Shown here: piece after piece, positions 6,788 through 15,723 of the stretch
Numbering within the stretch: position 1 is the first letter of the stretch
How the letters are laid out: every line of letters starts with the position of its first letter
From: Phycisphaerales bacterium
GTDB lineage: Bacteria; Planctomycetota; Phycisphaerae; Phycisphaerales; UBA1924
Assembly: GCA_029260395.1 (NCBI GenBank)
Contig: JAJDDJ010000018.1
Coordinates: 1 to 64,000 of the forward strand
Direction of reading: 5' to 3'
DNA: 64,000 nt
Made by a program: the position numbers and the translations under genes
Notes under the pieces: model-generated
The model's database searches: none
The model's input: only the letters and a program-made list of their open reading frames with translations
Told to the model about the DNA's origin: nothing

Positions 6788-8020
6788 TTGATCGGTACCA
6801 TTCCGGCCGTGGCCCACGCTGCTCGTACCAACTCGATCTCTTTCGCCTACCTCGCCGCCACCCCTCGAGGCAGGCGGAGCATCGGCCTCCGCGCCGCTCG
6901 CAGCGAGCGAGCCCTGGCCTCGGGCCTCCGCCGCGACCGCCTGACCCTGCTCCGGGCCTGGCGGCTGCCTTCCTGGATCGCCCTTACCCCTGACAAGCTC
7001 AGCCTCGCCGACGAAGCCCAGCTCAACACCCAGCTCGCCGTATTGCTCACCCGCCATGTGCCGCTGGTCGAGGCCCTCGAAGTCGTCAAAACCGTCGTGA
7101 GCAAGCAGACCCGCCCCGTCGTCGAACGGCTCCACGAACTCGTCGGCGGCGGAGCCTCCTTCTCCGATGCCTGCGCCCAGGTCGGCGTGTTCGACTCTGT
7201 CGCCGTTGCGGTGTACCAGGCCGCCGAACGCACGGGAGATCTGGGTGGCGCGTCCCAGCGGCTCGCCGAGGCATCCCGCCGCAGGCTCGCGGTGCGTGGC
7301 AAAGCCGCCACGCTACTCGCCTATCCGCTGGTCGTGATGAGCATCTCAACCTGCGTCATAATCGCCCTGCTCACCCTCGTCGTGCCGCAGATCGGTGAAG
7401 CCATGGCCAGCCTGCCCGGCGAGATCCCGTGGTACACCTCGGTCATCGTCGGAACAGGCGTGGGCATGCGCGACAACTGGCTCGTGGCGCTCTCCATCGC
7501 AGGCGGCCTGCTCGTGCTCGCGATCCTCTTGCGCAAACCGCTGCTCAAGTTCCTCGCAGGCACCGCCCACCGCCTGCCAGTCTTCAAGGACGTGCTGCTG
7601 GCGCAGGAATCCGCCCGCTTCTTCGCGGTGCTTGCCGCCATGACCAGCGCTGGCGTACCTCTCACCGATGGCCTCGGCGTAGCGGTCCAAACCGTCAACA
7701 TTCCCCGCCTGCGCGCGCAACTCAACCGCCTGCGCACCAAACTGGTCGAGGGCGGCACGTTCCTGCACCTCATCGACCACGTCACCATGCTCCCCATCGC
7801 CACCCGAAGGCTGCTCATCGCCGCCGAGCGCGCGGGAGACCTCGATACCGCCTTCGCCTCCCTCAGCGAAGACCTCGCCAACGACGTCGATACCAAGACC
7901 CAGCGGCTGCTCGCCCTGCTCGAGCCCGCCCTGATCGTCGGCATGTTCCTGATCATCGGGTCCATCGTGCTCGCGATTCTCATCCCCCTGCTCACCCTGC
8001 CCAACCAGGTCGGGCTCTAA
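6788..8020 (+). CDS. gspF: Type II secretion inner-membrane platform protein GspF
   Basis: 410 residues. The N-terminal part (SISFAYLAATPRGRRSIGLR) matches the GspF start, which reads as a 'transformed residue' domain. Two GspF domains follow (about 75-200 and 280-405), each with a TGDLGGA/AGDLDTA-type signature (AAERTGDLGGASQRLAEAS and AAERAGDLDTAFASLSEDL). Membrane segments lie near 180-205, 225-245 and 380-405. It anchors the secretion ATPase and the pseudopilus in the inner membrane. The first gene of the operon here. The start is uncertain: a TTG at 6788 or a GTG at 6809, with no strong ribosome binding site for either. GspE and GspD are not in the window. Confidence 0.9.
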   Translation: MIGTIPAVAHAARTNSISFAYLAATPRGRRSIGLRAARSERALASGLRRDRLTLLRAWRLPSWIALTPDKLSLADEAQLNTQLAVLLTRHVPLVEALEVVKTVVSKQTRPVVERLHELVGGGASFSDACAQVGVFDSVAVAVYQAAERTGDLGGASQRLAEASRRRLAVRGKAATLLAYPLVVMSISTCVIIALLTLVVPQIGEAMASLPGEIPWYTSVIVGTGVGMRDNWLVALSIAGGLLVLAILLRKPLLKFLAGTAHRLPVFKDVLLAQESARFFAVLAAMTSAGVPLTDGLGVAVQTVNIPRLRAQLNRLRTKLVEGGTFLHLIDHVTMLPIATRRLLIAAERAGDLDTAFASLSEDLANDVDTKTQRLLALLEPALIVGMFLIIGSIVLAILIPLLTLPNQVGL

Positions 8021-8250
8021 TCGCCCGCTTGGGCCTCCCCTTCCTGGCCGCTTATCGCCCTCTTTGCAGGTCGATAACCCCCGGCATGCCCGGTGGGAGG
8101 CCCATGCGCATACGATCGCCGCAACGCATGTTCACGCTCACTGGTACACCCTGCGCCGCCGCTCATACTGGCTTCAACAGCCCGGCTGATCGGCAGCCAA
8201 CAACGAACCAAGCCCCGCTCAGCGCAGGGGTTCAAACAGGAGGCAGACCC

Positions 8251-8673
8251 ATGGCGATCCGTCAACCCGGCAAGCGATCACGCCGCCAAAGCAAGGGCTT
8301 CTCGCTGCTCGAAATCGTCCTCGTGATGGCCATCATCGGCATCCTGCTGGGTGTCGTCGCACTCAACGTCGGGAGCTTCGGCAACACGGGCAAGATCCGC
8401 GCCACTGAAGCGAGCATGAATACCATCCAGACCGCGCTCGACACCTACCACCTTTCACACTCAGCCTATCCACCCACCCTCGACACGCTGAGGACCATGA
8501 AGCTGCCGCTGTTGCCCGCCAACAAGCCCATCCAGGACGGGTGGAAGCAGGCGTTCCACTACAACCCCAAGCCCAACGCTCAAGGGATGCCTTACACACT
8601 CATCAGCTTTGGCGGCTCCGAAGAGTGGGACCCCGCTGTGGGCATCGATGCCTGGACCATCGGGCAGAACTGA
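8251..8673 (+). CDS. gspG: Major pseudopilin GspG
   Basis: 140 residues. The prepilin signal is KG/FSLLEIVLVMAIIGILLG: peptidase cleavage after Gly16, Phe at +1, Glu at +5 (Glu21). The C-terminal part has the short GspG layout (AYPPTLDTL, then a DGWKQAFHYNPK segment and FGGSEEW), close to the family's Ca-binding C-terminus. It polymerises into the pseudopilus that pushes cargo through the outer-membrane secretin. The ATG at 8251 has a good AGGAGG-type site (CAGGAGGCAGACCC). An earlier in-frame ATG at 8086 has no such site and would push the prepilin signal inside. About 230 bases separate it from gspF. Confidence 0.93.
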   Translation: MAIRQPGKRSRRQSKGFSLLEIVLVMAIIGILLGVVALNVGSFGNTGKIRATEASMNTIQTALDTYHLSHSAYPPTLDTLRTMKLPLLPANKPIQDGWKQAFHYNPKPNAQGMPYTLISFGGSEEWDPAVGIDAWTIGQN

Positions 8674-8680
8674 CCAACTC

Positions 8681-9334
8681 ATGCCGATCGCCGCGGCCCA
8701 TCCCGTGCGCTCTGCCCCGAGGCAAATTAGCCGACCCGGCGTGACCTTCCTTGAAGTCGTCCTCGCGATGGCCCTGCTGGGCCTCGCCGCCGCAACGATT
8801 GCCAATGTGCTCGGGTTCATCACCGCAATGCAGCGTCGCCAGCAGACCACCCTCGGCTGCGCCGAGGTGGCCAATCGACTGATCCTCCAGCACCTTCTCA
8901 ATCCCGAGAAGCTCCCCGCGCGCGGCCTGCCCATCGAGTACTTGGCCGATGACTACCGCTGGGACATCCAGGTAGATCCAATCGAGTACGAGCTCTCGCC
9001 CGAAGTGGAACTCGCCCTCGATGAAGGCGGCGCCCCGCGCACAACCAGCCCTATGTCCATCGACAACCGCCTTGAGCGTATCGCGGTAACGGTTTGGCTC
9101 TCCGATGAATCGGGCGGCTCGAGGCAGCGGGATGACGGCGCACCTCAGGTAAGCCTTATACGAGTCGTCGACCGGCTCAATCTCTCACGCAATCCAGCGA
9201 TCGCGCGCGGGTTCGGGCAAGACGGGGACCAAGGAATTCAGCGGTTCATCGATCTTGTGACCGGAGGGGGCGGCCTGCCCAGTGCGCCTGCAACGCCCGC
9301 CACGAACCAGAACAACCGGGAGTCCCAGCGATGA
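8681..9334 (+). CDS. Minor pseudopilin, GspI-like
   Basis: 217 residues. The prepilin motif is RPG/VTFLEVVLAMALLGLAAA, cleaved after Gly20, with Glu25 at +5. The body has no close signature, but its place between GspG and a GspJ-like protein fits GspI (or GspH). The acidic C-terminal tail is low complexity (GGGGLPSAPATPATNQ). The ATG at 8681 lies seven bases after the gspG stop, and the stop overlaps the next start by four bases (ATGA). Part of the pseudopilus tip complex by family inference. Confidence 0.75.
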   Translation: MPIAAAHPVRSAPRQISRPGVTFLEVVLAMALLGLAAATIANVLGFITAMQRRQQTTLGCAEVANRLILQHLLNPEKLPARGLPIEYLADDYRWDIQVDPIEYELSPEVELALDEGGAPRTTSPMSIDNRLERIAVTVWLSDESGGSRQRDDGAPQVSLIRVVDRLNLSRNPAIARGFGQDGDQGIQRFIDLVTGGGGLPSAPATPATNQNNRESQR

Positions 9335-10314
9335 ATCGCAAGGGCTTCACGCTCCTCGAAACCGTACTCGCGATTACGCTCGGCTCGCTCGTGCTCGCTG
9401 CGGCCTTATCGATGCTGGTCGTCGTGCAACGCGCCCAATCGGCCGTCTTCAACCGAGCCGACTCCAACTCCGAGATCGCCCGCGTCCACCGCACCATGCA
9501 GCGGACGTTCTCTAGCCTGATGGTTCTGCCCACCCCACCTGCCGGCGCCGCACCCGCTGGCGGCCCGACAGAGGGAGATGCCCCTCAAGGCGCAGGCCCC
9601 GGTCAGCCCGGCGATCCCGACTCGCCGGACGACTTGGAAGCCCCCCCCCCCGAACCCAGACTTGTGCTAAGCCCCGACCCCCGGTTCCCCGGCCGGGACC
9701 TGCAACGGCTGGAGGTCGTGCTCTCCTCGCCCCCGATTCCGACCGACCCGACCCGCGCGGCCGAGAACGCCTGGGCCGACGAGGTATACGAACTCGACCG
9801 CCCCGCCGACGACACCGCTGGCCTCCGCGGCGCGTTCGTGCTGGCCGAGCCCGCACTCGATGAATCCGTGCTGACACGATCAAGTGGTTGGACGCTCTGG
9901 TGGATCCCCCGCGAGGGCGAACGGGTGCAAGTCGCCAAGAACCTCCGCAGGCTCAACTGGGTGGTCGCACGCTCCGAGGAAGGCATCGTCGAGCGCCTTA
10001 GCGAGTACATCGCGACCTACACCGCCGACCTGCCTGATTTCATCGAGGTCGAGATCGAAACCACCACGGGTGTGCGCTCAAGCATGATGTTTGAGATCGC
10101 GTGGTCCGTCGGCGAAGAACCCGAGCTGGATCCGCAAACGCCCGCTAACCCCGGCGAGGGCGCTGACAATCAGCCCAACGGAGGCGGGGTCGGGCTTCAA
10201 CCGGGCGGACCCGCAAGAAGCGGCGCTGGCGGTGCGACGGGCGCGGGGGGCGCGGGGGGCGATGCCATGACGCTCACCCCGCCGCGCTCGGGTAGCGGGG
10301 GCGGCAACCGATGA
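9331..10314 (+). CDS. Minor pseudopilin, GspJ-like
   Basis: 327 residues, longer than usual GspJ (about 200). The signal RKG/FTLLETVLAITLGSLVLA is cleaved after Gly5, with Glu10 at +5. Residues about 65-110 are a Pro/Gly/Asp-rich insertion (PPAGAAPAGGPTEGD and on). The folded part resumes at RLVLSPDPRFPGRDLQRLE and includes WTLWWIPREGE. The last 65 residues are again Gly/Pro-rich. It overlaps both neighbours by four bases. GspJ normally caps the pseudopilus with GspI and GspK. Confidence 0.75.
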   Translation: MNRKGFTLLETVLAITLGSLVLAAALSMLVVVQRAQSAVFNRADSNSEIARVHRTMQRTFSSLMVLPTPPAGAAPAGGPTEGDAPQGAGPGQPGDPDSPDDLEAPPPEPRLVLSPDPRFPGRDLQRLEVVLSSPPIPTDPTRAAENAWADEVYELDRPADDTAGLRGAFVLAEPALDESVLTRSSGWTLWWIPREGERVQVAKNLRRLNWVVARSEEGIVERLSEYIATYTADLPDFIEVEIETTTGVRSSMMFEIAWSVGEEPELDPQTPANPGEGADNQPNGGGVGLQPGGPARSGAGGATGAGGAGGDAMTLTPPRSGSGGGNR

Positions 10315-11153
10315 ACCTCGCGACCATCCAACGCCGGGGCTTTGCGCTGCCCGTGGTCATCATCGTGCTGCTCATCGTCTCGATGGTTGCGGGCGTGCTG
10401 CTGCAAAGACAGGCCTCCGACCGCCTCGTTGCCGAGCACCGGCTCAACTGGTACCGCGAGCACCACGCGCAAGCGGGTCTCGAAGAGGTCATCAACGCTT
10501 GGCTGCGAAGCTTGCCCCGGACCATGCGGCTTGATGAGATTCTCGATGACACCGGCCGGGCCATGACCATTGATTTTCGCGACGGAACCGAAGCTCTGAT
10601 CTCGATCACCGATGGCCAGGGTGCCATCCTCACCGAGCCATCCGCGGTCCCGCCTTCACAGCGGGTCCAGATCGAACTGATCGCGGCCCGGTTTGATGAG
10701 TTGGTGGGCGAGTCCCAGCGGCCTCTCGAACGACGAACCGTCGGCCCAGCCAAACTCAGCCTGCAGATCGCTTCGCGCGAAGCGATCGAGGCCACCGCGT
10801 CCGCGTTCGTAGCTGCCGCTTCTGCCTCGGACTTTGCCCGGAGTGTCGTCGAACTCCGCGAGAGTGAGCCCGATGGCAAACTCACCAACGACGGGCTCAC
10901 CACGGCCCTGGCCACCGCCGAGCTTGAAGAAGCGCAGGCCCAGCTTTTGCGGGCTGCCATCACGCTCAGGCCCACGTTGTACTTCGTCACGATCGAGCTT
11001 CGCCCGAAGGGCGCGATGCAACAGCGGGACGGCGGGGCCTCGGTCTACTTCGGCGGCTACATTCCTATAGGGTCTAGCCGCACCGGCGGGGCCCAGACTG
11101 GCTTCGACGATCCATCGGGATTCCTCTCCTTCGGCGCCTTGCCGGTACAGTAA
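10311..11153 (+). CDS. Minor pseudopilin, GspK-like
   Basis: 280 residues. It starts QRRG/FALPVVIIVLLIVSMVAG: a prepilin-type helix with Phe at +1 but no Glu at +5 (Val15), the feature that sets GspK apart from the other pseudopilins. A second hallmark is the long alpha-rich body (about 60-220) with GLEEVINAWLRSLP and the DGQGAILTEPSA segment typical of GspK-like proteins. It overlaps the GspJ-like gene by four bases. GspK is the tip subunit in the family. Confidence 0.75.
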   Translation: MNLATIQRRGFALPVVIIVLLIVSMVAGVLLQRQASDRLVAEHRLNWYREHHAQAGLEEVINAWLRSLPRTMRLDEILDDTGRAMTIDFRDGTEALISITDGQGAILTEPSAVPPSQRVQIELIAARFDELVGESQRPLERRTVGPAKLSLQIASREAIEATASAFVAAASASDFARSVVELRESEPDGKLTNDGLTTALATAELEEAQAQLLRAAITLRPTLYFVTIELRPKGAMQQRDGGASVYFGGYIPIGSSRTGGAQTGFDDPSGFLSFGALPVQ

Positions 11154-11238
11154 CCTTGGCGGGCTTTGGCCCTTCCAGCCGACGAACGCTACGAACGCGC
11201 TCTTCGAAAGCTTTCTTCTAAACACCGAGGAAACCACC

Positions 11239-11952
11239 GTGTCCAAGTCAGCTTCCAAACTCCGCCGGATCCGCACCGTCGCACAGGCCGTAGCGGTGGT
11301 TGCTGCCGCATCGGCTGGCATGGTCGGCGCAGTCGGGCTGCCGGGCCTTGAAGCCCCGGCCCCGGTCATCCCCCCCACAGGGGTTCAGCCCGATCCAGTA
11401 ACTCCCTCGACCGATGACCCCACCGACCGAGTGTCCACGACCCACAGCTCAGGGCTGATCGCTGGAAGCCTTGGCGGCATCGCCAACGCGCCACTCCCCC
11501 CCGAAGAGCCTGTCGAGAACACCGGCGATGTCCTCACAGAGACCGACCCCGATCCCGCAGAATCGACAGATCTCCGCTACATCGGCCGCATGGCCAGCCG
11601 GGCCGTGCTGGTCATCGACGACAGCCAGCGGCTGCTCTCCCAGGGCGACAGCTTCAGCGGTGTCGAACTGCTCGAAATCGAGCCTGATTACGTCATCGTG
11701 CTCGTTGACGAGGACCGCAAGCGCATCGAACGCGATGGTGCCAAGCTCTCACGGGTCACAAGCGCCGACGCGCCGACCACGCTGCCCACGACCAAGACGC
11801 CCCTGCACGGCGGCAAGCCCAACCCCGCCGGTGCCGCCATCGAACGTGGGAAGGCAGGCGGCGGTGCGGCAGCAGCCGACATGAGCGAACTCTCCCGCCG
11901 AATCCGCGCCCGCAGTGAAGCGGCCAGCGCCGAGGAGGCCGGCGAGGAATGA
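11239..11952 (+). CDS. GspC/PulC-like secretion clamp protein
   Basis: 237 residues, start GTG with GAGGAAA just upstream. One membrane segment near residues 13-33 (TVAQAVAVVAAASAGMVGAV), then a Pro/Asp-rich linker to about residue 110. A compact domain follows, YIGRMASRAVLVIDDSQRLL, then QGDSFSGVELLEIEPDYVIV, which has the layout of the GspC homology region (promoter of contact with secretin GspD). A Gly/Ala-rich basic tail ends the protein. The call rests mostly on this domain and position, so it is moderate. Four-base overlap with the GspL-like gene. Confidence 0.6.
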   Translation: MSKSASKLRRIRTVAQAVAVVAAASAGMVGAVGLPGLEAPAPVIPPTGVQPDPVTPSTDDPTDRVSTTHSSGLIAGSLGGIANAPLPPEEPVENTGDVLTETDPDPAESTDLRYIGRMASRAVLVIDDSQRLLSQGDSFSGVELLEIEPDYVIVLVDEDRKRIERDGAKLSRVTSADAPTTLPTTKTPLHGGKPNPAGAAIERGKAGGGAAAADMSELSRRIRARSEAASAEEAGEE

Positions 11953-13529
11953 CCCACGCCGCGGTCTACGTCTCAACCTCTGATCGTGGCGCAGCCCTGC
12001 GGGGCCTTCGCCTCATGGTCGGAGAGCGCGACGAGGCGTGGACCGCGCCGGATCTGCCCACCGCTGCGCCCGATGCCCCTCTGCCTGAGCTCGAACGCGC
12101 CGCCGCAGACTGGCTGCGTACACGCCTCGCTGCCGACAAACGAACCAAGGACCGCATCGCCTCGATGGTCGTTGACGGCATCGGCTCGATGTTTGCCTGG
12201 TCGGATATACCCCAGGGCGTTAATGCCGCCACGGTCGCAGAGTCCATCCGCCGAGTGGGCTCCGCCCCGAGCGACCCCATGGCCGGTGATTCCGACCACA
12301 CCTCGCCGCTCGCGTCGGCACCTGAACTCGAACTGCCCGAGGGCCTGACGCTCGAGCCGCTCGACGATCCCAGCGCCGAGCAAGACGCGGTCCATCGCGT
12401 CGCCATCGGTGCGACGCCCGACCTCGCCACGCGGCTCCTGCTCGACCGCCTCGACGCGATGGGAATCTCGACCGCCTCGGTCATGAGCATCTGGCAGGCT
12501 GTAGGCCTCGCATGGAACTCGCCGAGCACACAGGCAACCGCCCCAGCCTCGGCTGACATCGTCGATGCGCCCTCGTCCGCGAGCACGCTGGCCGCGGTGG
12601 TCATCGATGCGCCGGGCCGAAGGTTGCTCTGGACCTGGACCCGCAACTGCAAGACGCTCGCGTGCGGCTCATGCCGACTTGCGCGCGACGGCTCCGCCCC
12701 AAGCTGGGTGTTCAGCCGTCTGTGCGCTGAGTGGCTTGCGTGGTCGAGCCAGCTTGGAATCTCGCCCGCACGCATCACCGTCGTGCAAGACCAATCGCTC
12801 TCAGCAACCGGACAAGCCGAGCCCGCTCCCAAGCCTGCAGCCCTGCTCGCCCGGCACTGGCCTCAGTGCACCGTCGACGCCATCGAGCTCGATGACCCCA
12901 TGCTGGCCACACTCGCCCGTGCCGCCGATCGGCTCGAAGGCGACCCCGACCCCGTCGCCCAATCCCAGCACCTCCGCGCGCTCACCGAGCGCCCCGGCAG
13001 GCTGCACCGCTCGTCTCGCCGCTGGATCAGCCTCGCGATGCTCGCCAGCGCGGTGGGCCTTGGGCTTGGAGCCTGGCAGCTTTCCAGCGCCGCTGCAGAC
13101 GCCGACGCCATGGCCGCCGAGGCTCGAACTCTCTGGCGCGACCGCGCCGCAGCGATCGATGAGCGAGCACTTGAGCCGGGCGTGCCCGACCCGATCCTCT
13201 TTCTCGAAGAACTGCTCGCGGAGCGCCGAAGAGAAGTCGCCCCCGTCGCCCGTAGACGACCGGTGATGACCGAGCTCGAATCGGTCTCGCTCGTCATCGG
13301 GTACGACGGCGTGCAGCTCGAAGAGCTGTCGTTCTCACAGACCGCCGCGCTCATCAAGCTCCGCGTCGATACGACACAGGAATACGAGGACCTCAACGCC
13401 GCGCTCGCCAGTATCGCGGGCTCCGAAATACGCGAGTGGCGCGTCAGCCCGCAAACCGCCGGCGATAAGATCCGCGCCAACTTCACCGGCCTGTGGGGGC
13501 GCATCGGACCCCAGGACCCATCGCCGTAA
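11949..13529 (+). CDS. GspL/PilN-like inner-membrane assembly protein
   Basis: 526 residues. The long N-terminal cytoplasmic part (1-355) contains GRRLLWTWTRN, ISPARITVVQDQSL and a segment reminiscent of the actin-like fold of GspL/PilM. One membrane helix is at about 359-378 (WISLAMLASAVGLGLGAWQL). The periplasmic part (380-526), with PVMTELESVSLVIGYDGVQL and a ferredoxin-like ALIKLRVDTT..YEDLNAAL segment, fits the GspL C-terminal domain. In the family GspL links ATPase GspE to the platform. It precedes a GspM-like gene, as in many type II operons. Confidence 0.65.
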   Translation: MTHAAVYVSTSDRGAALRGLRLMVGERDEAWTAPDLPTAAPDAPLPELERAAADWLRTRLAADKRTKDRIASMVVDGIGSMFAWSDIPQGVNAATVAESIRRVGSAPSDPMAGDSDHTSPLASAPELELPEGLTLEPLDDPSAEQDAVHRVAIGATPDLATRLLLDRLDAMGISTASVMSIWQAVGLAWNSPSTQATAPASADIVDAPSSASTLAAVVIDAPGRRLLWTWTRNCKTLACGSCRLARDGSAPSWVFSRLCAEWLAWSSQLGISPARITVVQDQSLSATGQAEPAPKPAALLARHWPQCTVDAIELDDPMLATLARAADRLEGDPDPVAQSQHLRALTERPGRLHRSSRRWISLAMLASAVGLGLGAWQLSSAAADADAMAAEARTLWRDRAAAIDERALEPGVPDPILFLEELLAERRREVAPVARRRPVMTELESVSLVIGYDGVQLEELSFSQTAALIKLRVDTTQEYEDLNAALASIAGSEIREWRVSPQTAGDKIRANFTGLWGRIGPQDPSP

Positions 13530-13534
13530 CTCCT

Positions 13535-14119
13535 ATGCCCGACCCTACGACCAAACTCAGTGAAGACGACCGCTTCGAACTCGCCCAGCGGGCCTCTATG
13601 GCGTCGCGCGCGGCCAAGCCACTGATGCCTCTGGCGCTGGGCGGGCTCGCGCTCGTGGTCGGCCTTATTGCGCTGCTCTGGACCTCTATGGCCAGGGCCG
13701 AGGCCGTGCGCAACCTCGGTTCTCAGCAGCGCACGCTCGACCGCGTCGTCGCGATCGAGCAGTCGTTCGCCGCGATCGAAACTCGCAAAAACCAGGGCGC
13801 CACCGGCGTCCATGAACCCCTGCCCGATATTCTCAGCAGGCTCGAACGCGCCGCCACCGACGTTGGCATGGCCAAGCCCGCGTTCCCGCAGGACCGCGCC
13901 GACGACCAGCAGGGTGTAATCGACCGCAGGCTCACCTACACCGTTCGCGACGAACCCCTTGAAACCACGCTCGCCTGGATCGATCTCGCCATGCAGCGAA
14001 TCCCCGGCCTCGAAGTCCACGACATCAAGCTCGTCATCAGCCCCTCCGGCCGAGGCGGCAACACCGAGAACTCGTGGATCGTGACCGTCACACTTGCCCG
14101 TTGGGAGCGACCCTCATGA
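13535..14119 (+). CDS. GspM-like inner-membrane protein
   Basis: 194 residues. A short cytoplasmic start is followed by one membrane helix at about 30-50 (PLMPLALGGLALVVGLIALL). Next come a coiled-coil-like stretch (ARAEAVRNLGSQQRTLDRVV) and a periplasmic ferredoxin-like domain ending IVTVTLARWERPS. This is the GspM/PilO layout. The ATG at 13535, five bases after the previous stop, is preferred over an upstream in-frame start inside the GspL-like gene. Its stop overlaps the next ATG. Confidence 0.65.
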   Translation: MPDPTTKLSEDDRFELAQRASMASRAAKPLMPLALGGLALVVGLIALLWTSMARAEAVRNLGSQQRTLDRVVAIEQSFAAIETRKNQGATGVHEPLPDILSRLERAATDVGMAKPAFPQDRADDQQGVIDRRLTYTVRDEPLETTLAWIDLAMQRIPGLEVHDIKLVISPSGRGGNTENSWIVTVTLARWERPS

Positions 14120-14772
14120 CCCCACCCCGACCCCCCATTCGACCTGCAATAGCGAGCACACTCGCTCTGCTTTTGCTCGCCCCCGCTGTCTCAAGCCTGC
14201 CCGCGTGCCAGTCCACCAAGCCCGCGGCCCAGATCACGGACTCACTCGGCGAGGTCGACCAACGCCGCATGCAGGCCCGCCAGGCCTTCAGCGAGGGCGA
14301 GCGCCTCCGCGCCGCCGGAGACACGGACGGCGCGCAAGATGCTTACCGCAGAGCCACGATGCTCGATGGGTCGCTCGCCGAGGCGTGGAACAATCTGGGC
14401 GTGTTGCTGCTCGAACGCGGCACGTATCTCGATGCCGCCGATGCCTTCCGCCGGGCGCTCGCCACCGCTGCGCCAGAAGACCCAAGGCCCGCCCGCAACC
14501 TCGGGTACACCTACGCCAAAGCCGGCTGGGGCGAAGAGGCCCTCAAGCACTACGAGACCGCGCTCGATCGTTCACCCAACGATCTGGAGTCCCTGCGCGG
14601 CGCGATCCGCGTGACCAAGGAACTCAACTTCGCCGATGCACGGGCACTCGACCGCGTGCAGCGGGCCATGCTCATCGACCGCGACGAGCAGTGGCGAACG
14701 ATCCACTTCCGCGAGGACTCTCGCATCACCGAGAGGCTTGAGGCAGAACGCCGGAACGCAGCGAGGCGCTGA
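14116..14772 (+). CDS. TPR-repeat lipoprotein, PilW/PilF-like
   Basis: 218 residues. An N-terminal signal (STLALLLLAPAVSSLPAC) ends in a lipobox Cys, so it is probably lipid-anchored. Three to four tetratricopeptide repeats follow at about 55-160 (LAEAWNNLGVLLLERGTYLD, DPRPARNLGYTYAKAGWGEE). Small TPR lipoproteins such as PilF/PilW act as pilotins or assembly factors for secretins; here that is an inference from its place as last gene of the secretion operon, overlapping the GspM-like gene by four bases. It ends almost end-to-end with the minus-strand gene at 14775. Confidence 0.78.
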   Translation: MTPPRPPIRPAIASTLALLLLAPAVSSLPACQSTKPAAQITDSLGEVDQRRMQARQAFSEGERLRAAGDTDGAQDAYRRATMLDGSLAEAWNNLGVLLLERGTYLDAADAFRRALATAAPEDPRPARNLGYTYAKAGWGEEALKHYETALDRSPNDLESLRGAIRVTKELNFADARALDRVQRAMLIDRDEQWRTIHFREDSRITERLEAERRNAARR

Positions 14773-14774
14773 AA

Positions 14775-15599
14775 CTACACATAGAGATCCGCCGCACGAA
14801 GCCTTAAATCGAGCCACTCGGCTGTTGAACTTACGACGAATGGGCACATCAGCATCAGGTTTGCTGGTTTGGATCCAACTCTTGCGATCAGACCCCGGCT
14901 GCATCGATGCAGGTACCACGGCACATGCATCCGATCTTCGACTCGCTCGTTAAACTCACCTGCGAAGACATCGGCTCCACCCAATTTTTCAAGCATGGGC
15001 CAGGTGAGAAGATTGGCCCAATGGAGCGAGAGCGCTCGATCAGCTCGTTCTTCACCCAACGCCTCAAACCGCGTACGTTGCAAGTAGTTCGCGTTGGTCA
15101 TCGTGTCGCACCCTCCGCTGAACAAGTCGAACGATCCCGCCGCGGCATCCTCCACGAAAAAGCTGCTCGTCACAAAGCCACCAACCGCCTTGGTTGCATC
15201 GGCAAGCTTGCCCAGGTCAGCCATAAGGGCTGCAGGTGTCTCGCTTAGGCGTTCATCCTGACCCGCCTCGTGCCGGAGGAGGCCGGTATCGAGCGAAACA
15301 ACGATCGTCATGTGCTGAGGTGGATCCGCAGGATGTGTTCCACCTAGATACACGCGCCAGTCGAAGGCGTAGACACCATGCCCGCCCCGAACGCGACGGC
15401 GCGCGCGAACATCAATGCAACCCAACTTGGTTTCAACACCGATTAGCCGGTCCAAGTTCGTCTTGGGAAGGCAAAGACCCTTGACATGCATGAACGCCAA
15501 TCGCTCGGAACCTCGCTTGTTCCAATCGCGAGGCAACGACGGAACAGCTGCCGCAGAAGCATCTATGCTCAATCGCACGCGGCAGGTGCCCTTGGACAA
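14775..15599 (-). CDS. Protein of unknown function, possibly the 3' part of a frameshifted gene
   Basis: A 274-codon frame with no signal peptide or membrane helix. The protein looks globular (GHGVYAFDWRVYLGGTHPAD, HMTIVVSLDTGLLRHEAGQD) and I recognise no family. Base composition is AT-richer than the neighbours. The only start is a TTG at 15599 without a ribosome binding site, shortly after an in-frame TAA. Another frame just upstream (15723 to about 15600) encodes a plausible N-terminal part coupled to phoH. A single frameshift near 15600-15625 would join the two into about 315 residues. Confidence 0.5.
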   Translation of the reverse strand: MSKGTCRVRLSIDASAAAVPSLPRDWNKRGSERLAFMHVKGLCLPKTNLDRLIGVETKLGCIDVRARRRVRGGHGVYAFDWRVYLGGTHPADPPQHMTIVVSLDTGLLRHEAGQDERLSETPAALMADLGKLADATKAVGGFVTSSFFVEDAAAGSFDLFSGGCDTMTNANYLQRTRFEALGEERADRALSLHWANLLTWPMLEKLGGADVFAGEFNERVEDRMHVPWYLHRCSRGLIARVGSKPANLMLMCPFVVSSTAEWLDLRLRAADLYV

Positions 15600-15723
15600 T
15601 GTCCCTGCCCAGCTTTACTGTCCGAATCCAGTCAACGCAATCACTGGGTGCCCACACGACAAGATGGATGTATTCAAGCCGAGGGAGCGATCGGCGGCGC
15701 GGTATGGGTTGCTCATCCGCCAC
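15600..15723 (-). other. Possible N-terminal part of the unknown gene at 14775-15599, separated by a frameshift
   Basis: A GTG at 15723 overlaps the phoH stop by one base (TAGTG), a typical coupling arrangement. The frame encodes a basic start (ADEQPIPRRRSLPRLE) and then YIHLVVWAPSDCVDWIRTVK, LGRDIV, which looks like real protein. Past about 15600 this frame becomes Cys/His-rich and runs over codons that make better protein sense in the 14775-15599 frame (GTCRVRLSIDASAAAVPSLP). This suggests a frameshift mutation or sequencing error. Confidence 0.45.

Noticed and set aside
8086..8250. Longer start for gspG
   Set aside because: The in-frame ATG lacks a ribosome binding site and would place the prepilin signal over 70 residues inside; the ATG at 8251 has AGGAGG.
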